DNA of 64,000 bases from an uncultured Sterolibacteriaceae bacterium (GCA_937888595.1 CALARK010000025.1:1-64000); one strand, 5' to 3'. Positions 1 through 12,160 are shown, counted from the stretch's first letter. Notes: generated by a model not told the origin, from the letters alone. Translations and numbers: made by a program.

Positions 1-47
1 GAGATATCCACTCGTGACTGGAGTTCAGACGTGTGCTCTTCCGATCT
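1..47. other. Illumina TruSeq adapter contamination at contig end
   Basis: Bases 14-47 match the Illumina read-2/multiplexing adapter exactly as I know it, ending in GCTCTTCCGATCT. Bases 1-13 (GAGAT plus an 8-base block ATCCACTC) fit the end of the P7 oligo followed by an index; the reverse complement GAGTGGAT fits TruSeq index 23. Reading through the adapter yields the well-known artefact peptides beginning MTGVQTCALPI or MCSSDL. Genomic sequence begins at about base 48. Confidence 0.97.
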
Positions 48-388
48 CCGGCCTGCCGCGCCACCTCGGTCTCGACGCCGAGCAGGCGCATCACTGGCAC
101 GAGGCGGAGCGTGGCTTCCTCGCCCAGCTCGCCGAGGGCGCGGCAGAGATCCAGGCACACCGCGACCGCCTGATCCGCACGATTTTTTCCGACGCGCCCG
201 ATCCCGCCCGGATCGACGCCGAACGCGCCGCCATCGCGGCGCTGCAGGACGCGCAGCAGAAGCGCGTGATCGAACAACTGCTGAGGGAACGCGAGCTGCT
301 CGACGCGGGGCAGCGCGAACGGCTCGCCGCGCTGCTGCTCGCCCAGCCCGCCGGCCCTTCCGGTTTCGAGCGCCTGCACGGCGACTGA
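48..388 (+). CDS. Periplasmic heavy-metal sensor-like protein, 5' partial
   Basis: Only the last ~112 codons are present, because the contig starts in adapter and the first whole genomic codon is at base 50. The protein is all-helical and rich in charged residues and Ala (segments such as ERGFLAQLAEGAAEIQAHRD and RVIEQLLRERELLDAGQRER). This resembles the helical-hairpin family of periplasmic metal-resistance/sensor proteins (CnrR/ZraP/Spy-like), which bind metal or act as small chaperones. No start, signal peptide or metal ligands can be assessed because the N-terminus is missing. The next gene encodes a His-rich exported protein, which fits a metal-response operon. Assignment rests on composition and length pattern, not on a catalytic motif. 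Confidence 0.5.
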
Positions 389-477
389 CGCGGCGGGAAC
401 AATCGGCGGCATGGCTCGTTAAACGGGTGAGACCGGCAAATGCCGGCTTCCATCAACCCTTATCTATCTGGAGAATC

Positions 478-951
478 ATGCTCATGAAACCCTACCTGCT
501 CACCGCCCTGACCGCGCTGTCCCTCGCCGCCGCGCCGGCTTTCGCCGCGAACAACGCCCACGAGCACGGCCACGAGGCGCACGGCGCCACACTGCAACTC
601 AACGCCGGCAAGAAATGGGAAACCGACGCCCCGCTGCGCAAGGCGATGAGCGAGATCCGCCAGTCGATGACGTCCTCGCTGCAAGCCATCCATGAGAACA
701 AGTTCTCGGCCCAAGCCTACGGCGGGCTGGCGAAGAAGGTGGAAGGCGCCGTGAACGAAATCGTCGCCAGTTGCAAGCTGCCGCCGGCGGCCGACGCCCA
801 GTTGCACATCGTCGTCGCCGACCTGCTCGCCGGCGCCGAGCAGATGGCCGGCCAGGTCAAGCGCATGGACGGCGCCGTCAAGGTAATCGGCGCACTCGAC
901 AACTACGGCAAGTATTTCGACGACCCGGGCTTCCAGCCGATCGCGCACTGA
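478..951 (+). CDS. Exported His-rich small protein, possible metal binder
   Basis: A protein of about 157 residues with a clear signal peptide (positively charged start, hydrophobic stretch, AxA site PAFA-A). Right after the predicted cleavage site is a His cluster (AHEHGHEAHG) that could bind Cu, Ni or Zn. The rest is predicted helical with one Cys (VASCKL). GGAG at 470-473 lies 4 bases before ATG 478 and 10 before ATG 484, so either could be used. It lies 89 bp downstream of the truncated metal-sensor-like gene on the same strand, so the two may share a transcript. No named family is recognised; a metal-handling role is inference from composition and neighbour. Confidence 0.6.
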   Translation: MLMKPYLLTALTALSLAAAPAFAANNAHEHGHEAHGATLQLNAGKKWETDAPLRKAMSEIRQSMTSSLQAIHENKFSAQAYGGLAKKVEGAVNEIVASCKLPPAADAQLHIVVADLLAGAEQMAGQVKRMDGAVKVIGALDNYGKYFDDPGFQPIAH

Positions 952-976
952 AATGCCGGCGGGATGGCGATCTGCC

Positions 977-999
977 GCCGTCCCGCCGGCGCCGACTTT
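977..999 (-). repeat. R23 dispersed repeat, copy 1 (perfect core)
   Basis: Reverse complement of core GTCGGCGCCGGCGGGAC with GGC and AAA flanks, matching the window consensus exactly. It lies between two convergent genes, 25 bp after the stop at 951. Strand gives the direction in which the core reads. Confidence 0.9.
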
Positions 1000-1017
1000 C
1001 GCGACGTCTCAAACGTC

Positions 1018-1347
1018 TCAATCGTCTTCGCGATGCCTGGCGCGCTTCTGGCCGGGAGAATCTTTCGGCATCGGCTTATCGCCCCAGGCGGCACGGTAGG
1101 CCTCCTCGGCCGTGAAGCGGCACTGGCGGTTCTCGCCGACCTGGGCGAGCAAAGGGGTATTCGGCCTGTCCGGCAAGCCGGTGTGCGCCTTGATTCGGGC
1201 GCGTATCTGGTCGCACGACTGAGCCGGTGGATTGGCCCATGCAACGCCAACAGGAAGAATGCCCAGGGTGATCAGGCCCGCAACGAGCAGATGCCTGGTG
1301 GATCCTGGGGACTTGGGGGATTTGGGGGACTTGCGCTGTATGGACAT
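1018..1347 (-). CDS. Small exported protein of unknown function
   Basis: A 109-residue protein. AGGAG lies 6 bases before the ATG. The N-terminus carries a KSP triplet repeat (KSPKSPKSPG) before a hydrophobic segment (LLVAGLITLGILPVGVAWA) that ends in a plausible signal-peptidase site. The mature part has two Cys (SCDQIRARI and NRQCRF), which could form a disulfide in the periplasm, and a basic C-terminus. The KSP repeat comes from a near-perfect 9-bp tandem repeat (GGGGGACTT-like) at about 1313-1334, so its copy number may vary between strains. I do not recognise the family. Confidence 0.55.
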   Translation of the reverse strand: MSIQRKSPKSPKSPGSTRHLLVAGLITLGILPVGVAWANPPAQSCDQIRARIKAHTGLPDRPNTPLLAQVGENRQCRFTAEEAYRAAWGDKPMPKDSPGQKRARHREDD

Positions 1348-1453
1348 TGCGGCTCCTTTCTGCGGGGCGTGTTGAACATGCCCCGCAGTCTGGCCGCCGA
1401 AACTTAAGGCGGAATGAGGGCCGGCTTAAGGGAGGCTTATACGGGAGGCTGCC

Positions 1454-1476
1454 ACCGTCCCGCCGGCACCGACTTT
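1454..1476 (-). repeat. R23 dispersed repeat, copy 2
   Basis: Core has one mismatch (GTCCCGCCGGCACCGAC on this strand reading). It lies 11 bp past the stop codon of the ferredoxin-NADP reductase gene. Confidence 0.85.
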
Positions 1477-1487
1477 TCCGTGACGCG

Positions 1488-2327
1488 TCAGTACAGCACT
1501 TCGTGCCAGCGGCCGGCCGTCTGCATCGCGTCCTTGGTCTCGAGCCAGGCATCCTCCGAGCCGGCGATGCCGGCAAGGGTCTTCTCGATGGCCGCCTGCA
1601 TGTCGGTGACGCCGGCGAGATAGACGTGCGTGTCTGCTGCCTGCAGCATCTCCCAGACCTCGGCGGCATTCTGTTCGATGGCCTTGTCGAGCTCGACCGG
1701 GGCATCGAACGCCGGCCGCGGGCTGATGGCCTGGAAGGCCTTGAAGGTCGGCTGGTAGACGTACTGTGACAGGTCCTTGTTCTCGTCGTTCATGTAGAGC
1801 ATCTCGAGGCCGGTCTTCGCGCCGTAGAACAGGCGCACCTTGCCATCCCAGGTGCCGAACTTCTCGTAGATGGTGCGGATCAGCGCGCGGAAGGGCGCGA
1901 TGCCCGTGCCCATGCCGATCATCAGGATGCCGGCCTTGCGGCTGTCGGGCACGGCGAAGGGATAGCCGTACGGGCCGGAGAACTCGACGCTGGCACCCAC
2001 CGCGAGGTCGCACAGGTAGTTCGAGGCGATGCCCGGATAGCGTTCGCCGTTGAAGTCGTCGACGTAGTTGTGGCGCTTGACGCAGATGGCGAATTCGATG
2101 CCGCCGTCGCGCTCGGCAACCTCGTCGGCCACCAGATAGAGGCGCGGGTGGTACTTGTTGCCGTACTGGCCCGGCGCCATCACGCGCACGCACTGGCCCA
2201 TGCGGCAATCGAAGCCGAGATCATCGCGGCGGAACACGAGATGGCGCACCTCTTCCGACGATTCGGGCGGGGTGATGCGCTGTGAGCGGACGAGGGTGGC
2301 GGCGTAGATCTTTCCGTCTTCTTGCAT
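1488..2327 (-). CDS. fpr: Ferredoxin-NADP(+) reductase, plant type
   Basis: A 279-residue FAD enzyme moving electrons between NADPH and ferredoxin or flavodoxin in the cytoplasm. The FAD-binding RxYL-type motif is HPRLYLVA (residues ~60-68); the pyrophosphate/NADP motif is GMGTGIAPFR (~139-148). A C-terminal aromatic residue (WHEVLY) stacks on the flavin in plant-type FNRs and is present here. Length is normal for the family. It stands alone, with R23 copies both upstream (2411-2433) and downstream (1454-1476). The specific ferredoxin partner is not visible in the window. Confidence 0.85.
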   Translation of the reverse strand: MQEDGKIYAATLVRSQRITPPESSEEVRHLVFRRDDLGFDCRMGQCVRVMAPGQYGNKYHPRLYLVADEVAERDGGIEFAICVKRHNYVDDFNGERYPGIASNYLCDLAVGASVEFSGPYGYPFAVPDSRKAGILMIGMGTGIAPFRALIRTIYEKFGTWDGKVRLFYGAKTGLEMLYMNDENKDLSQYVYQPTFKAFQAISPRPAFDAPVELDKAIEQNAAEVWEMLQAADTHVYLAGVTDMQAAIEKTLAGIAGSEDAWLETKDAMQTAGRWHEVLY

Positions 2328-2410
2328 GGCTGGATTCCTGTATGGGCATTGCGAATGCGGCGATGATACCGGAGCCCCGCCGCGGCTTGCATATCGCCAT
2401 GTGTCCCCGA

Positions 2411-2433
2411 AAAGTCGGTGCTGGCGGGACGGC
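2411..2433 (+). repeat. R23 dispersed repeat, copy 3
   Basis: Core GTCGGTGCTGGCGGGAC has two transitions from consensus, with A-run and GGC flanks intact. It lies 5' of the ferredoxin reductase gene, one of the few copies not downstream of a gene. Confidence 0.85.
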
Positions 2434-2726
2434 GGGCCGCGGACCGCAGATAGCCCTCGGCGTTTGGGAAAGCAGACTTTCGAGGTCTGGCGAGGATGCG
2501 CTGCTTATCGTCCTCACCAAATGGTCATAGCCGGCTTGAAACATTTCAAGGAAGCAATTCAGGCTGGCTTCAGATCCAGCCAATGACCGCTGCGAGCCTA
2601 TTGAATGACTCAATGCGATCCTCTCTGGTCATTCGCACATCAAGGTCAGGCGACGGCTATCGCCTCAAAGCGAATATTGCATAATTGAGCAAACATAAAT
2701 GCTATTTAGCCGACTAGCCTAAATGG
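2434..2726. other. Lower-GC gene-poor stretch, no gene recognised
   Basis: About 290 bp with visibly lower GC than the rest of the window, rising in AT toward 2680-2720. All six frames contain stops and no reading frame resembles a known family. It borders the low-GC cupin gene and is probably part of the same imported segment, possibly with decayed coding sequence. Confidence 0.5.
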
Positions 2727-3209
2727 TCAGTATGGCATTCCATCTTTGTGCACAAACACCCAATTGGCATCGCTACCTAAAATTGCCTTCAAATCATCGT
2801 CGGGATAGGTAACAGAATCGCCTGGGGTACGGTCGCCGATTTCCAAGTAAAGCACTTCACCCTCTGTTCGATTAACGAGTTGATGACCATTACCTGTGCC
2901 AGCTTTGAATCCGGCACACATACCAGGAGCTAGGGGTGTTTCACCATGGTCGGTTATCAGCACAGGAAAGCCCTCAAGTACATAGAGAAACTCATCCTGT
3001 TTGGAATGCGCATGACGTAAAGCAGAACCGGCCCCGGGCACTAGGCGAGTGAGGTTGACACCAAAATTTGATAAGCCGAACAGATCCCCGAGCGCCCGCT
3101 TCTCACGTCCGGCCATTCGTGAGGCAAACGGTTCTGGGTAATTCGAAGGTTTTGTTCTAGGGGGGGCGCTGAGGGCAACGATTGCATCAGGTATTTCTTT
3201 ATCGGACAT
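2727..3209 (-). CDS. Cupin-domain protein
   Basis: A 160-residue single-domain cupin. The first cupin motif is recognisable in ALRHAHSKQDEFLYVLEG (two His, Gln/Asp, Glu positions for metal binding). The second is partial: the glycine-rich turn and GNGHQLVN supply the last His. The C-terminus ends HKDGMPY. Substrate cannot be deduced; relatives include sugar-modifying and metal-binding cupins. GGAG lies 6 bases before the ATG. Codon use and base composition are lower in GC than neighbouring genes, suggesting acquisition by transfer. It is flanked by gene-poor low-GC DNA on both sides. Confidence 0.75.
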   Translation of the reverse strand: MSDKEIPDAIVALSAPPRTKPSNYPEPFASRMAGREKRALGDLFGLSNFGVNLTRLVPGAGSALRHAHSKQDEFLYVLEGFPVLITDHGETPLAPGMCAGFKAGTGNGHQLVNRTEGEVLYLEIGDRTPGDSVTYPDDDLKAILGSDANWVFVHKDGMPY

Positions 3210-3245
3210 GCGGACTCCGTTGACTATGACCTATGAATAGCATAC

Positions 3246-3299
3246 CTATTGTGTAACTGATTGTCCGGTTGAGGTACGTACGTAGCCGACATAGGTCGT
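3246..3299 (-). pseudogene. Possible scrap of a serine recombinase N-terminus
   Basis: On the minus strand this reads TTYVGYVRTSTGQSVTQ then a stop. The stretch TYVGYVRTST resembles the catalytic-Ser start (YVGYVRVST) of resolvase/invertase proteins. No start codon or catalytic-domain remainder follows. It sits just upstream of the low-GC cupin gene and may be the relic of an integration event. The match is short, so chance is possible. Confidence 0.3.
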
Positions 3300-3405
3300 C
3301 AGAAGGTCAAAGGCCGGTTGTGGTCGAGAAAGGCCAGCCGCACCAGTTCCTGCAAGCGAACATGCCCTTCCGGAAGCGATCAGACACAGTTCAGCCGCAC
3401 TACCG

Positions 3406-3945
3406 CTACTCCGCCAGCGCGCGGATATCCTTGAGCAATTCCTGCGCATGGGTGTCGGGATCGACATCGCGGTAGATTTTCGCGATCTGCCCCGCCGGGT
3501 CGATCAGAAAAGTGTGGCGCTTCGCAAATTTCATGATGCCCAGGTTGAACAGGGCGCCATACTGCCTCGCCACCTCTCCGCCGGGGTCCGACAGCAGGGT
3601 GAATGACAACTGGTGCTTGTCCGCGAAGGCCTGATGGGAGGTGCCATCGTCGAGGCTGATCCCGACCACCCGGGTGTTGAGGGACGCGAAGGCTTGGGCC
3701 GTGTCGCGAAAATTCTTCGCTTCCGTCGTACAGCCCGGCGTGTTGTCCTTGGGGTAAAAATAAAGCACCAGCCACTGCCCCTTCCAGTCGGCCAACTTGT
3801 GCATCTGGCCGCCTGCATCAGGCAGGGCGAAGCCGGGAGCGATCATGCCGGGCACCAGTGGCTGGGCATGTGAGGCGAAGACCGGGAACAGCATGGCCAT
3901 CAGGATCAGGATCCGTGTCAGTTTCAAGGGAAGGGCGGTCGTCAT
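3406..3945 (-). CDS. Exported peroxiredoxin, BCP/PrxQ type, 1-Cys
   Basis: A 179-residue thiol peroxidase reducing H2O2 or organic peroxides. An N-terminal signal peptide (hydrophobic residues ~10-25, SHA-Q site) predicts a periplasmic location, unlike cytoplasmic BCP. The peroxidatic Cys is C72 in YPKDNTPGCTTEA. The usual resolving Cys five residues later (GCxxxxC in E. coli BCP) is absent, and C72 is the only Cys in the protein, so it should act as a 1-Cys enzyme with an external thiol donor. Its start overlaps the end of the pterin dehydratase gene by 4 bp, implying translational coupling. Confidence 0.85.
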   Translation of the reverse strand: MTTALPLKLTRILILMAMLFPVFASHAQPLVPGMIAPGFALPDAGGQMHKLADWKGQWLVLYFYPKDNTPGCTTEAKNFRDTAQAFASLNTRVVGISLDDGTSHQAFADKHQLSFTLLSDPGGEVARQYGALFNLGIMKFAKRHTFLIDPAGQIAKIYRDVDPDTHAQELLKDIRALAE

Positions 3946-4250
3946 TCGGTGTAGCGCGGATAGGTCCGCACGATGTATGCGGCGAGGTCGATGTCCTTGT
4001 GCGTGATGCCGCCCGCATCGTGGGTGCTCAACGCGATCTCGAGGCGGTTATAGACGTTGGTCCACTCGGGGTGATGGTCATGTGCCTCCGCATACAGGGC
4101 GACCGATGCCATGAAGGCGAATGCCTCCTTGAACGTCGGGAACCCGAGCGAGATGCACAGCTTTCCGCCGCGGACGATCCAGCGACAGGGACCGGTCTCC
4201 ACGGAGGAAAGGAAGGCATCGATTTGAGCACCGGAAAGCTTGCCCGCCAT
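3942..4250 (-). CDS. phhB: Pterin-4a-carbinolamine dehydratase
   Basis: A 102-residue enzyme dehydrating 4a-hydroxytetrahydrobiopterin, as needed to recycle the pterin cofactor of phenylalanine hydroxylase. The signature HDHHPEWTNVYNRLEI followed by LSTHDAGGITHKDIDLA matches the family, with the catalytic His pair present. Length is normal. It overlaps the following peroxiredoxin gene by 4 bp. No phenylalanine hydroxylase is in the window, so the local role may differ, for example with another pterin. Confidence 0.88.
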   Translation of the reverse strand: MAGKLSGAQIDAFLSSVETGPCRWIVRGGKLCISLGFPTFKEAFAFMASVALYAEAHDHHPEWTNVYNRLEIALSTHDAGGITHKDIDLAAYIVRTYPRYTE

Positions 4251-4274
4251 GCGTACCTCCTGTCTGCGTTGGCG

Positions 4275-4682
4275 CTATCTGTATCCGTCCAGCTTGATGA
4301 TTCCAGGGATGACCTTGCCATTCATCAGCACGACATAGATATCGTATTTCGTCTTCAGCTGCGCATTGGAGATTCTGATCAGGTAGTGCCAGCGCGATTC
4401 ATGCCCGGGCACTTTCCTGATTTCAATCTCCCTGATGGCCGCGATGGCCTCCGGGCCCTTGTTGAAATCCTTGACGGCCTGGATGGCCTGACCGACCGTC
4501 AAGGGTATGGGCGAAAGATTCGGGTTCCATTCCGGACTGGCGGCCACGTCATCCGCATCAACGAAGGCGACCACTCTCAGGTTATCGAACTGCTCGACGA
4601 TTTCGATTTTGGGCTGGAACGCGATGGCGTTGGCCGAGAAGATGAAGAGGACGGCGGCTTGCAGATAAAGGAGAATTTTCAT
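4275..4682 (-). CDS. Small exported protein of unknown function
   Basis: The chosen start (ATG at 4682) has AGAGG 8 bases upstream and gives a good signal peptide (MKILLYLQAAVLFIFSANAIA-type). An in-frame ATG at 4748 would place 22 unlikely residues before it. The mature region is ~115 residues, mixed beta/alpha, with no Cys and the segment SRWHYLIRISNAQLKTKYDIYVVLMNG split across a beta-rich C-terminus. The pattern loosely resembles PepSY-like periplasmic domains. It lies 24 bp upstream of phhB on the same strand. Family not recognised. Confidence 0.55.
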   Translation of the reverse strand: MKILLYLQAAVLFIFSANAIAFQPKIEIVEQFDNLRVVAFVDADDVAASPEWNPNLSPIPLTVGQAIQAVKDFNKGPEAIAAIREIEIRKVPGHESRWHYLIRISNAQLKTKYDIYVVLMNGKVIPGIIKLDGYR

Positions 4683-4904
4683 GTCGTATGCCTCTCGATG
4701 ACGGAATGCTGTAGTTCGCGTGACGCGCATGGCGTCGGGGCCGGGCAAGGATCGATGTCGATCGCGGCGAACTGACCATCCTTGCTATCGGGCATTAAGG
4801 ATTAAGGAAGGAAGCGAAGGAAGCGCCCGCGCTTCCTGACCCAGTATACCAACGCCCGGCTACCGGGCCGGCGCTGCCCCAAACCTTCGCCGAACTGCGG
4901 CATC

Positions 4905-6170
4905 ATGCGCGCCTCGTCATTCCCGCCGCCGCCCATGCCGCCCTCCCCCGCCACCCCCGCCACCGACTGGGGCATCGTCGCGATCTTCGCCGTGGTCTAT
5001 CTCGGCATGTTCCTCGGCGGCTTGCCGCGCCTGCGCCTCGACCGCGCGGGCGTTGCGCTGCTCGGTGCGATCGCGGTCATCGGCATCGGGGCGGTGACGA
5101 CGGAGGAAGCGGCGCGCGCGGTCGACCTGCCGACCCTCCTGCTGCTGTTCTCGTTCATGGTGGTCTCGGCGCAGATGCGGCTGGGCGGCTTCTACACGGC
5201 CGTGACGCGCCGCGTGGTCGCCCTGCCGCATTCTCCCGCCGGCCTGCTCGGCGCACTATTGGCGGTCGCGGCGGCGCTGTCCGCCATATTCTCGAACGAC
5301 ATCGTCTGCCTCGCCATGACGCCGGTCGTCGCACGCATCTGCCTGCAGCGCGGCCTGCCGCCGCTGCCTTTCCTGGTCGGGCTGGCCTGCGCCGCCAACA
5401 TCGGCTCGGCGGCGACGCTGATCGGCAACCCGCAAAACATGCTGATCGGTGCGGTGCTGCGACTCGACTTCGCCACCTATGCCGGGCAGGCGCTGCCGCC
5501 GGTGGCACTGTCGCTGCTCGCGCTCTGGGCCTGGCTTGCGTGGCGCCTGGGCCGCATGCCTGCCGTCCCGCCAGCGCCGACTTTGCCGCCCGACGACGCC
5601 CCCGCCTTCGACCGCTGGCAGACCGCCAAGGGACTGGCGGTGGCCACGGTGCTGGTCGTCGTATTCCTGTTCGCGAACTGGCCGCGCGAGGTGGCCGCCC
5701 TGGTCGGAGCCGGCGTGCTTCTGCTCTCGCGGCGCTTCCATTCCTCGCACGTGCTCGGCTTCGTGGACTGGGAACTGCTGGTGCTGTTCATCGGCCTCTT
5801 CGTCGTGAACCATGCCTTCGAGACCACCGGCCTCGCCGCGCAGGCGGTCGGCTGGCTGGCGGCGCAGGGCGTGCATCTGGCCGAGCCGGGGCCGCTGTTC
5901 GTCGCCGGGCTGGCGCTCTCGAACCTCGTCTCGAACGTGCCGGCGGTGATGCTGCTGATGCCGCACCTGTCCGGGCCCGAGTCCGCCACCCTGCTCGCGC
6001 TGGTCAGCACCTTCGCCGGCAACCTGCTGCTGGTCGGATCGATCGCCAACCTGATCGTCGTCGATCTCGCACGCAAAAGTGGCATCGAGATCGACTGGCG
6101 CGCACATGCGGCGATTGGCGTTCCAGTCACAATGGCGACGCTGGGGATGTTGGCGATCTGCACCCTCTGA
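4905..6170 (+). CDS. ArsB/SLC13-type anion permease
   Basis: A 421-residue inner-membrane protein with about 10-11 hydrophobic segments in two inverted halves. Ion-transporter superfamily signatures are IFSNDIVCLAMTPVV and GNPQNMLIGA in the first half, and SNLVSNVPAVMLL and AGNLLLVGSIANLIV in the second. These are the re-entrant hairpin sequences of ArsB/NhaD/SLC13 permeases. Substrate is not determinable; arsenite, dicarboxylate, citrate and Na+/H+ relatives share the motifs. An R23 copy is read in frame as AVPPAPTL (residues ~220-227) in the hydrophilic loop between the halves. A second ATG at 4935 is an alternative start. Confidence 0.8.
   Translation: MRASSFPPPPMPPSPATPATDWGIVAIFAVVYLGMFLGGLPRLRLDRAGVALLGAIAVIGIGAVTTEEAARAVDLPTLLLLFSFMVVSAQMRLGGFYTAVTRRVVALPHSPAGLLGALLAVAAALSAIFSNDIVCLAMTPVVARICLQRGLPPLPFLVGLACAANIGSAATLIGNPQNMLIGAVLRLDFATYAGQALPPVALSLLALWAWLAWRLGRMPAVPPAPTLPPDDAPAFDRWQTAKGLAVATVLVVVFLFANWPREVAALVGAGVLLLSRRFHSSHVLGFVDWELLVLFIGLFVVNHAFETTGLAAQAVGWLAAQGVHLAEPGPLFVAGLALSNLVSNVPAVMLLMPHLSGPESATLLALVSTFAGNLLLVGSIANLIVVDLARKSGIEIDWRAHAAIGVPVTMATLGMLAICTL
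5562..5584 (-). repeat. R23 dispersed repeat, copy 4 (inside permease gene)
   Basis: Core has one mismatch. In frame in the permease gene it encodes AVPPAPTL in the central cytoplasmic loop, a place tolerant of extra sequence. Confidence 0.85.
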
Positions 6171-6180
6171 CCGGCCTGAA

Positions 6181-6203
6181 AAAGTCGGCATCGGACGGAC
6201 GGC
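6181..6203 (+). repeat. R23 dispersed repeat, copy 5 (diverged)
   Basis: A-run, GTCGGC and GGACGGC ends are kept, but there are four mismatches in the middle. It lies 10 bp after the permease stop codon. Confidence 0.65.
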
Positions 6204-6296
6204 AGCCCCCTGCTTTCGGCCCCGTCCCCGCATGACAAAAGCACAGCACAAGCCGGTACTTTGGTGATATCGTAGCCGCAACGGCCATCCGAAGCC

Positions 6297-9452
<3,156 letters not shown>

Positions 9453-9459
9453 TCGCGAA

Positions 9460-9482
9460 AAAGTCGGCGCTGGCGGGACGAC
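9460..9482 (+). repeat. R23 dispersed repeat, copy 6
   Basis: Core has one mismatch and a five-A run precedes it. It lies 7 bp after the hybrid kinase stop and 9 bp from the stop of the convergent gene. Confidence 0.87.
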
Positions 9483-9491
9483 AATTGGCCG

Positions 9492-9893
9492 CTACATGCG
9501 GCAGCACAACGGCGTGGTGTCGGGCGTCAGCGTCTGCTGCGCGATGGCCGTCACCAGTGCGCGGATTTCGTCGACGTCGAAATGCTCGTGCAGGCGGCGC
9601 GCGAATGCGGCCGGCAGGCGGATCGCGCGTTCTTCGCCGCCCGCCAGCGTGACGTCGACGGCCATCACGGTCAGTCCGTCGTCGTCGTTGTCGACCAGGT
9701 CCTGCTGCAGCGTCATCAGTTCGTCATACAACGCTTCGAGCGCCGCGGCGGCAGCGTCATCGATCTCGCCCGTCACATGAATGACGTAGCCGTCCATCGG
9801 ATCGTCTTCGACCGCGCACTGCAAGCCGCGCTCGGCGGCGGCATTGCAAAAGCGGCGGCACAGCGCTTCATCGAACAGCACATAATCCAGCAT
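9492..9893 (-). CDS. Conserved-looking acidic protein of unknown function
   Basis: A 133-residue cytoplasmic protein. ATG 9893 has GGAG about 8 bases upstream; an ORF extension to 9935 exists but has no RBS. Acidic residues dominate (VEDDPMDG, GEIDDAAAAALEALYDEL, VDNDDDG). It ends in two adjacent Cys (PLCCRM). No membrane segment or known motif is visible. The only R23 copy nearby lies between it and the kinase. Confidence 0.5.
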   Translation of the reverse strand: MLDYVLFDEALCRRFCNAAAERGLQCAVEDDPMDGYVIHVTGEIDDAAAAALEALYDELMTLQQDLVDNDDDGLTVMAVDVTLAGGEERAIRLPAAFARRLHEHFDVDEIRALVTAIAQQTLTPDTTPLCCRM

Positions 9894-9972
9894 CGTTGCA
9901 CTCCACGGTCGGAACGAGCGGCGATTATGGCCCATTCGCCCTGCACTGCCGCGCTGGCCGACCTATTGGCCT

Positions 9973-10356
9973 CTATTGGCCAGCCTCCGGAGAAGGAGCG
10001 CATTCCAGTTCGGCGAGTTCCTCTGCACCGAACACCCGCGAGCGGGTGTGAAAGGCCTTGCCCTCCGGCCCTTCGAGCGAAAACGTGCCGCCCGTGCCTT
10101 CGATCACGTCGATGATCAGCTGGGTGTGCTTCCAGGTCTCGAACTGCGACCGGCTGATGTAGAACGGGCAGCCGCCGATGTCGCCAAGATGGACGTCACC
10201 GCCGCCGATCGTTATCTCGCCGGGCAGCAGGCAGTTGGCGGCGCTGTTGTCGCAGCAGCCGCCGGACTGGTGGAACATCAGTGTGCCGCCGTGCTTCTGC
10301 TTGAGGAACTCGATCAGATCGAGCGCGGCGGGCGTGGCAACGACTCTGTCGACCAT
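9973..10356 (-). CDS. DUF779 protein linked to aldehyde dehydrogenase
   Basis: A 127-residue protein of the DUF779 family, typically encoded next to AldB/ExaC-type aldehyde dehydrogenases. The Cys-rich motif GGCCDNSAANC and the later GGCPFYISRSQFETWKH are visible and could bind metal. The biochemical role is unknown; an accessory role in aldehyde oxidation is inferred from conserved neighbourhood. It lies 87 bp downstream of the dehydrogenase on the same strand, most likely in one sigma-54-dependent transcript. Confidence 0.8.
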   Translation of the reverse strand: MVDRVVATPAALDLIEFLKQKHGGTLMFHQSGGCCDNSAANCLLPGEITIGGGDVHLGDIGGCPFYISRSQFETWKHTQLIIDVIEGTGGTFSLEGPEGKAFHTRSRVFGAEELAELECAPSPEAGQ

Positions 10357-10443
10357 GTGCGTTTCCTTCGGAAAAACAGGGACGGCGCCGTCAAACGGGC
10401 GGCACCGTCCCCGAATCCGCGTTGCGCGGAGGAGGAAGCCTGA

Positions 10444-11964
<1,521 letters not shown>

Positions 11965-12022
11965 GGTCTCTCCTCTATTCTCGGAATATGGCCCGGCACG
12001 ACGCCGGCCCTGACCGCCTTAC

Positions 12023-12037
12023 GCAGGCAGCGTGCCA
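12023..12037 (-). promoter_or_regulatory. Sigma-54 promoter of the aldehyde dehydrogenase operon
   Basis: On the minus strand this reads TGGCACGCTGCCTGC: a perfect -24 TGGCACG and a CTGC in place of TTGC at -12, with the required 10 bases between GG and GC. Transcription should start about 12 bp downstream, near 12011, leaving a leader of about 47 bases before the dehydrogenase ATG at 11964. Another TGGCACG at about 12083-12077 has its downstream GC one base too far and is less likely to function. Confidence 0.75.
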
Positions 12038-12111
12038 GCAGTGCCGAAGACTTTCAACTTGCTGTTTTCATGCATGTTTACGTGCCACCGGCAGTACGGG
12101 ATCGGCCAACA

Positions 12112-12160
12112 GGGACGTCCCGCTTCCGCACACTGTCCCGCTCACTGTCACGTTTTGACA
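12112..12160. promoter_or_regulatory. Candidate enhancer sites for the AcoR-like activator
   Basis: Three dyad or half-site elements lie 75-125 bp upstream of the -24 box: the palindrome GGGACGTCCC (12112-12121), a TGTCCCG half-site (12134-12140), and TGTCA-N5-TGACA (12146-12160). Position and symmetry fit binding of a sigma-54 activator; assignment to this activator is inference. Confidence 0.5.

Noticed and set aside
14..388. Complete-looking ORF starting MTGVQTC
   Set aside because: The first ~12 residues are translated Illumina adapter; only the part after base 48 is genomic.
12077..12092. Second sigma-54-like site (TGGCACG, minus strand)
   Set aside because: GG-to-GC spacing is 11 instead of 10 bases.
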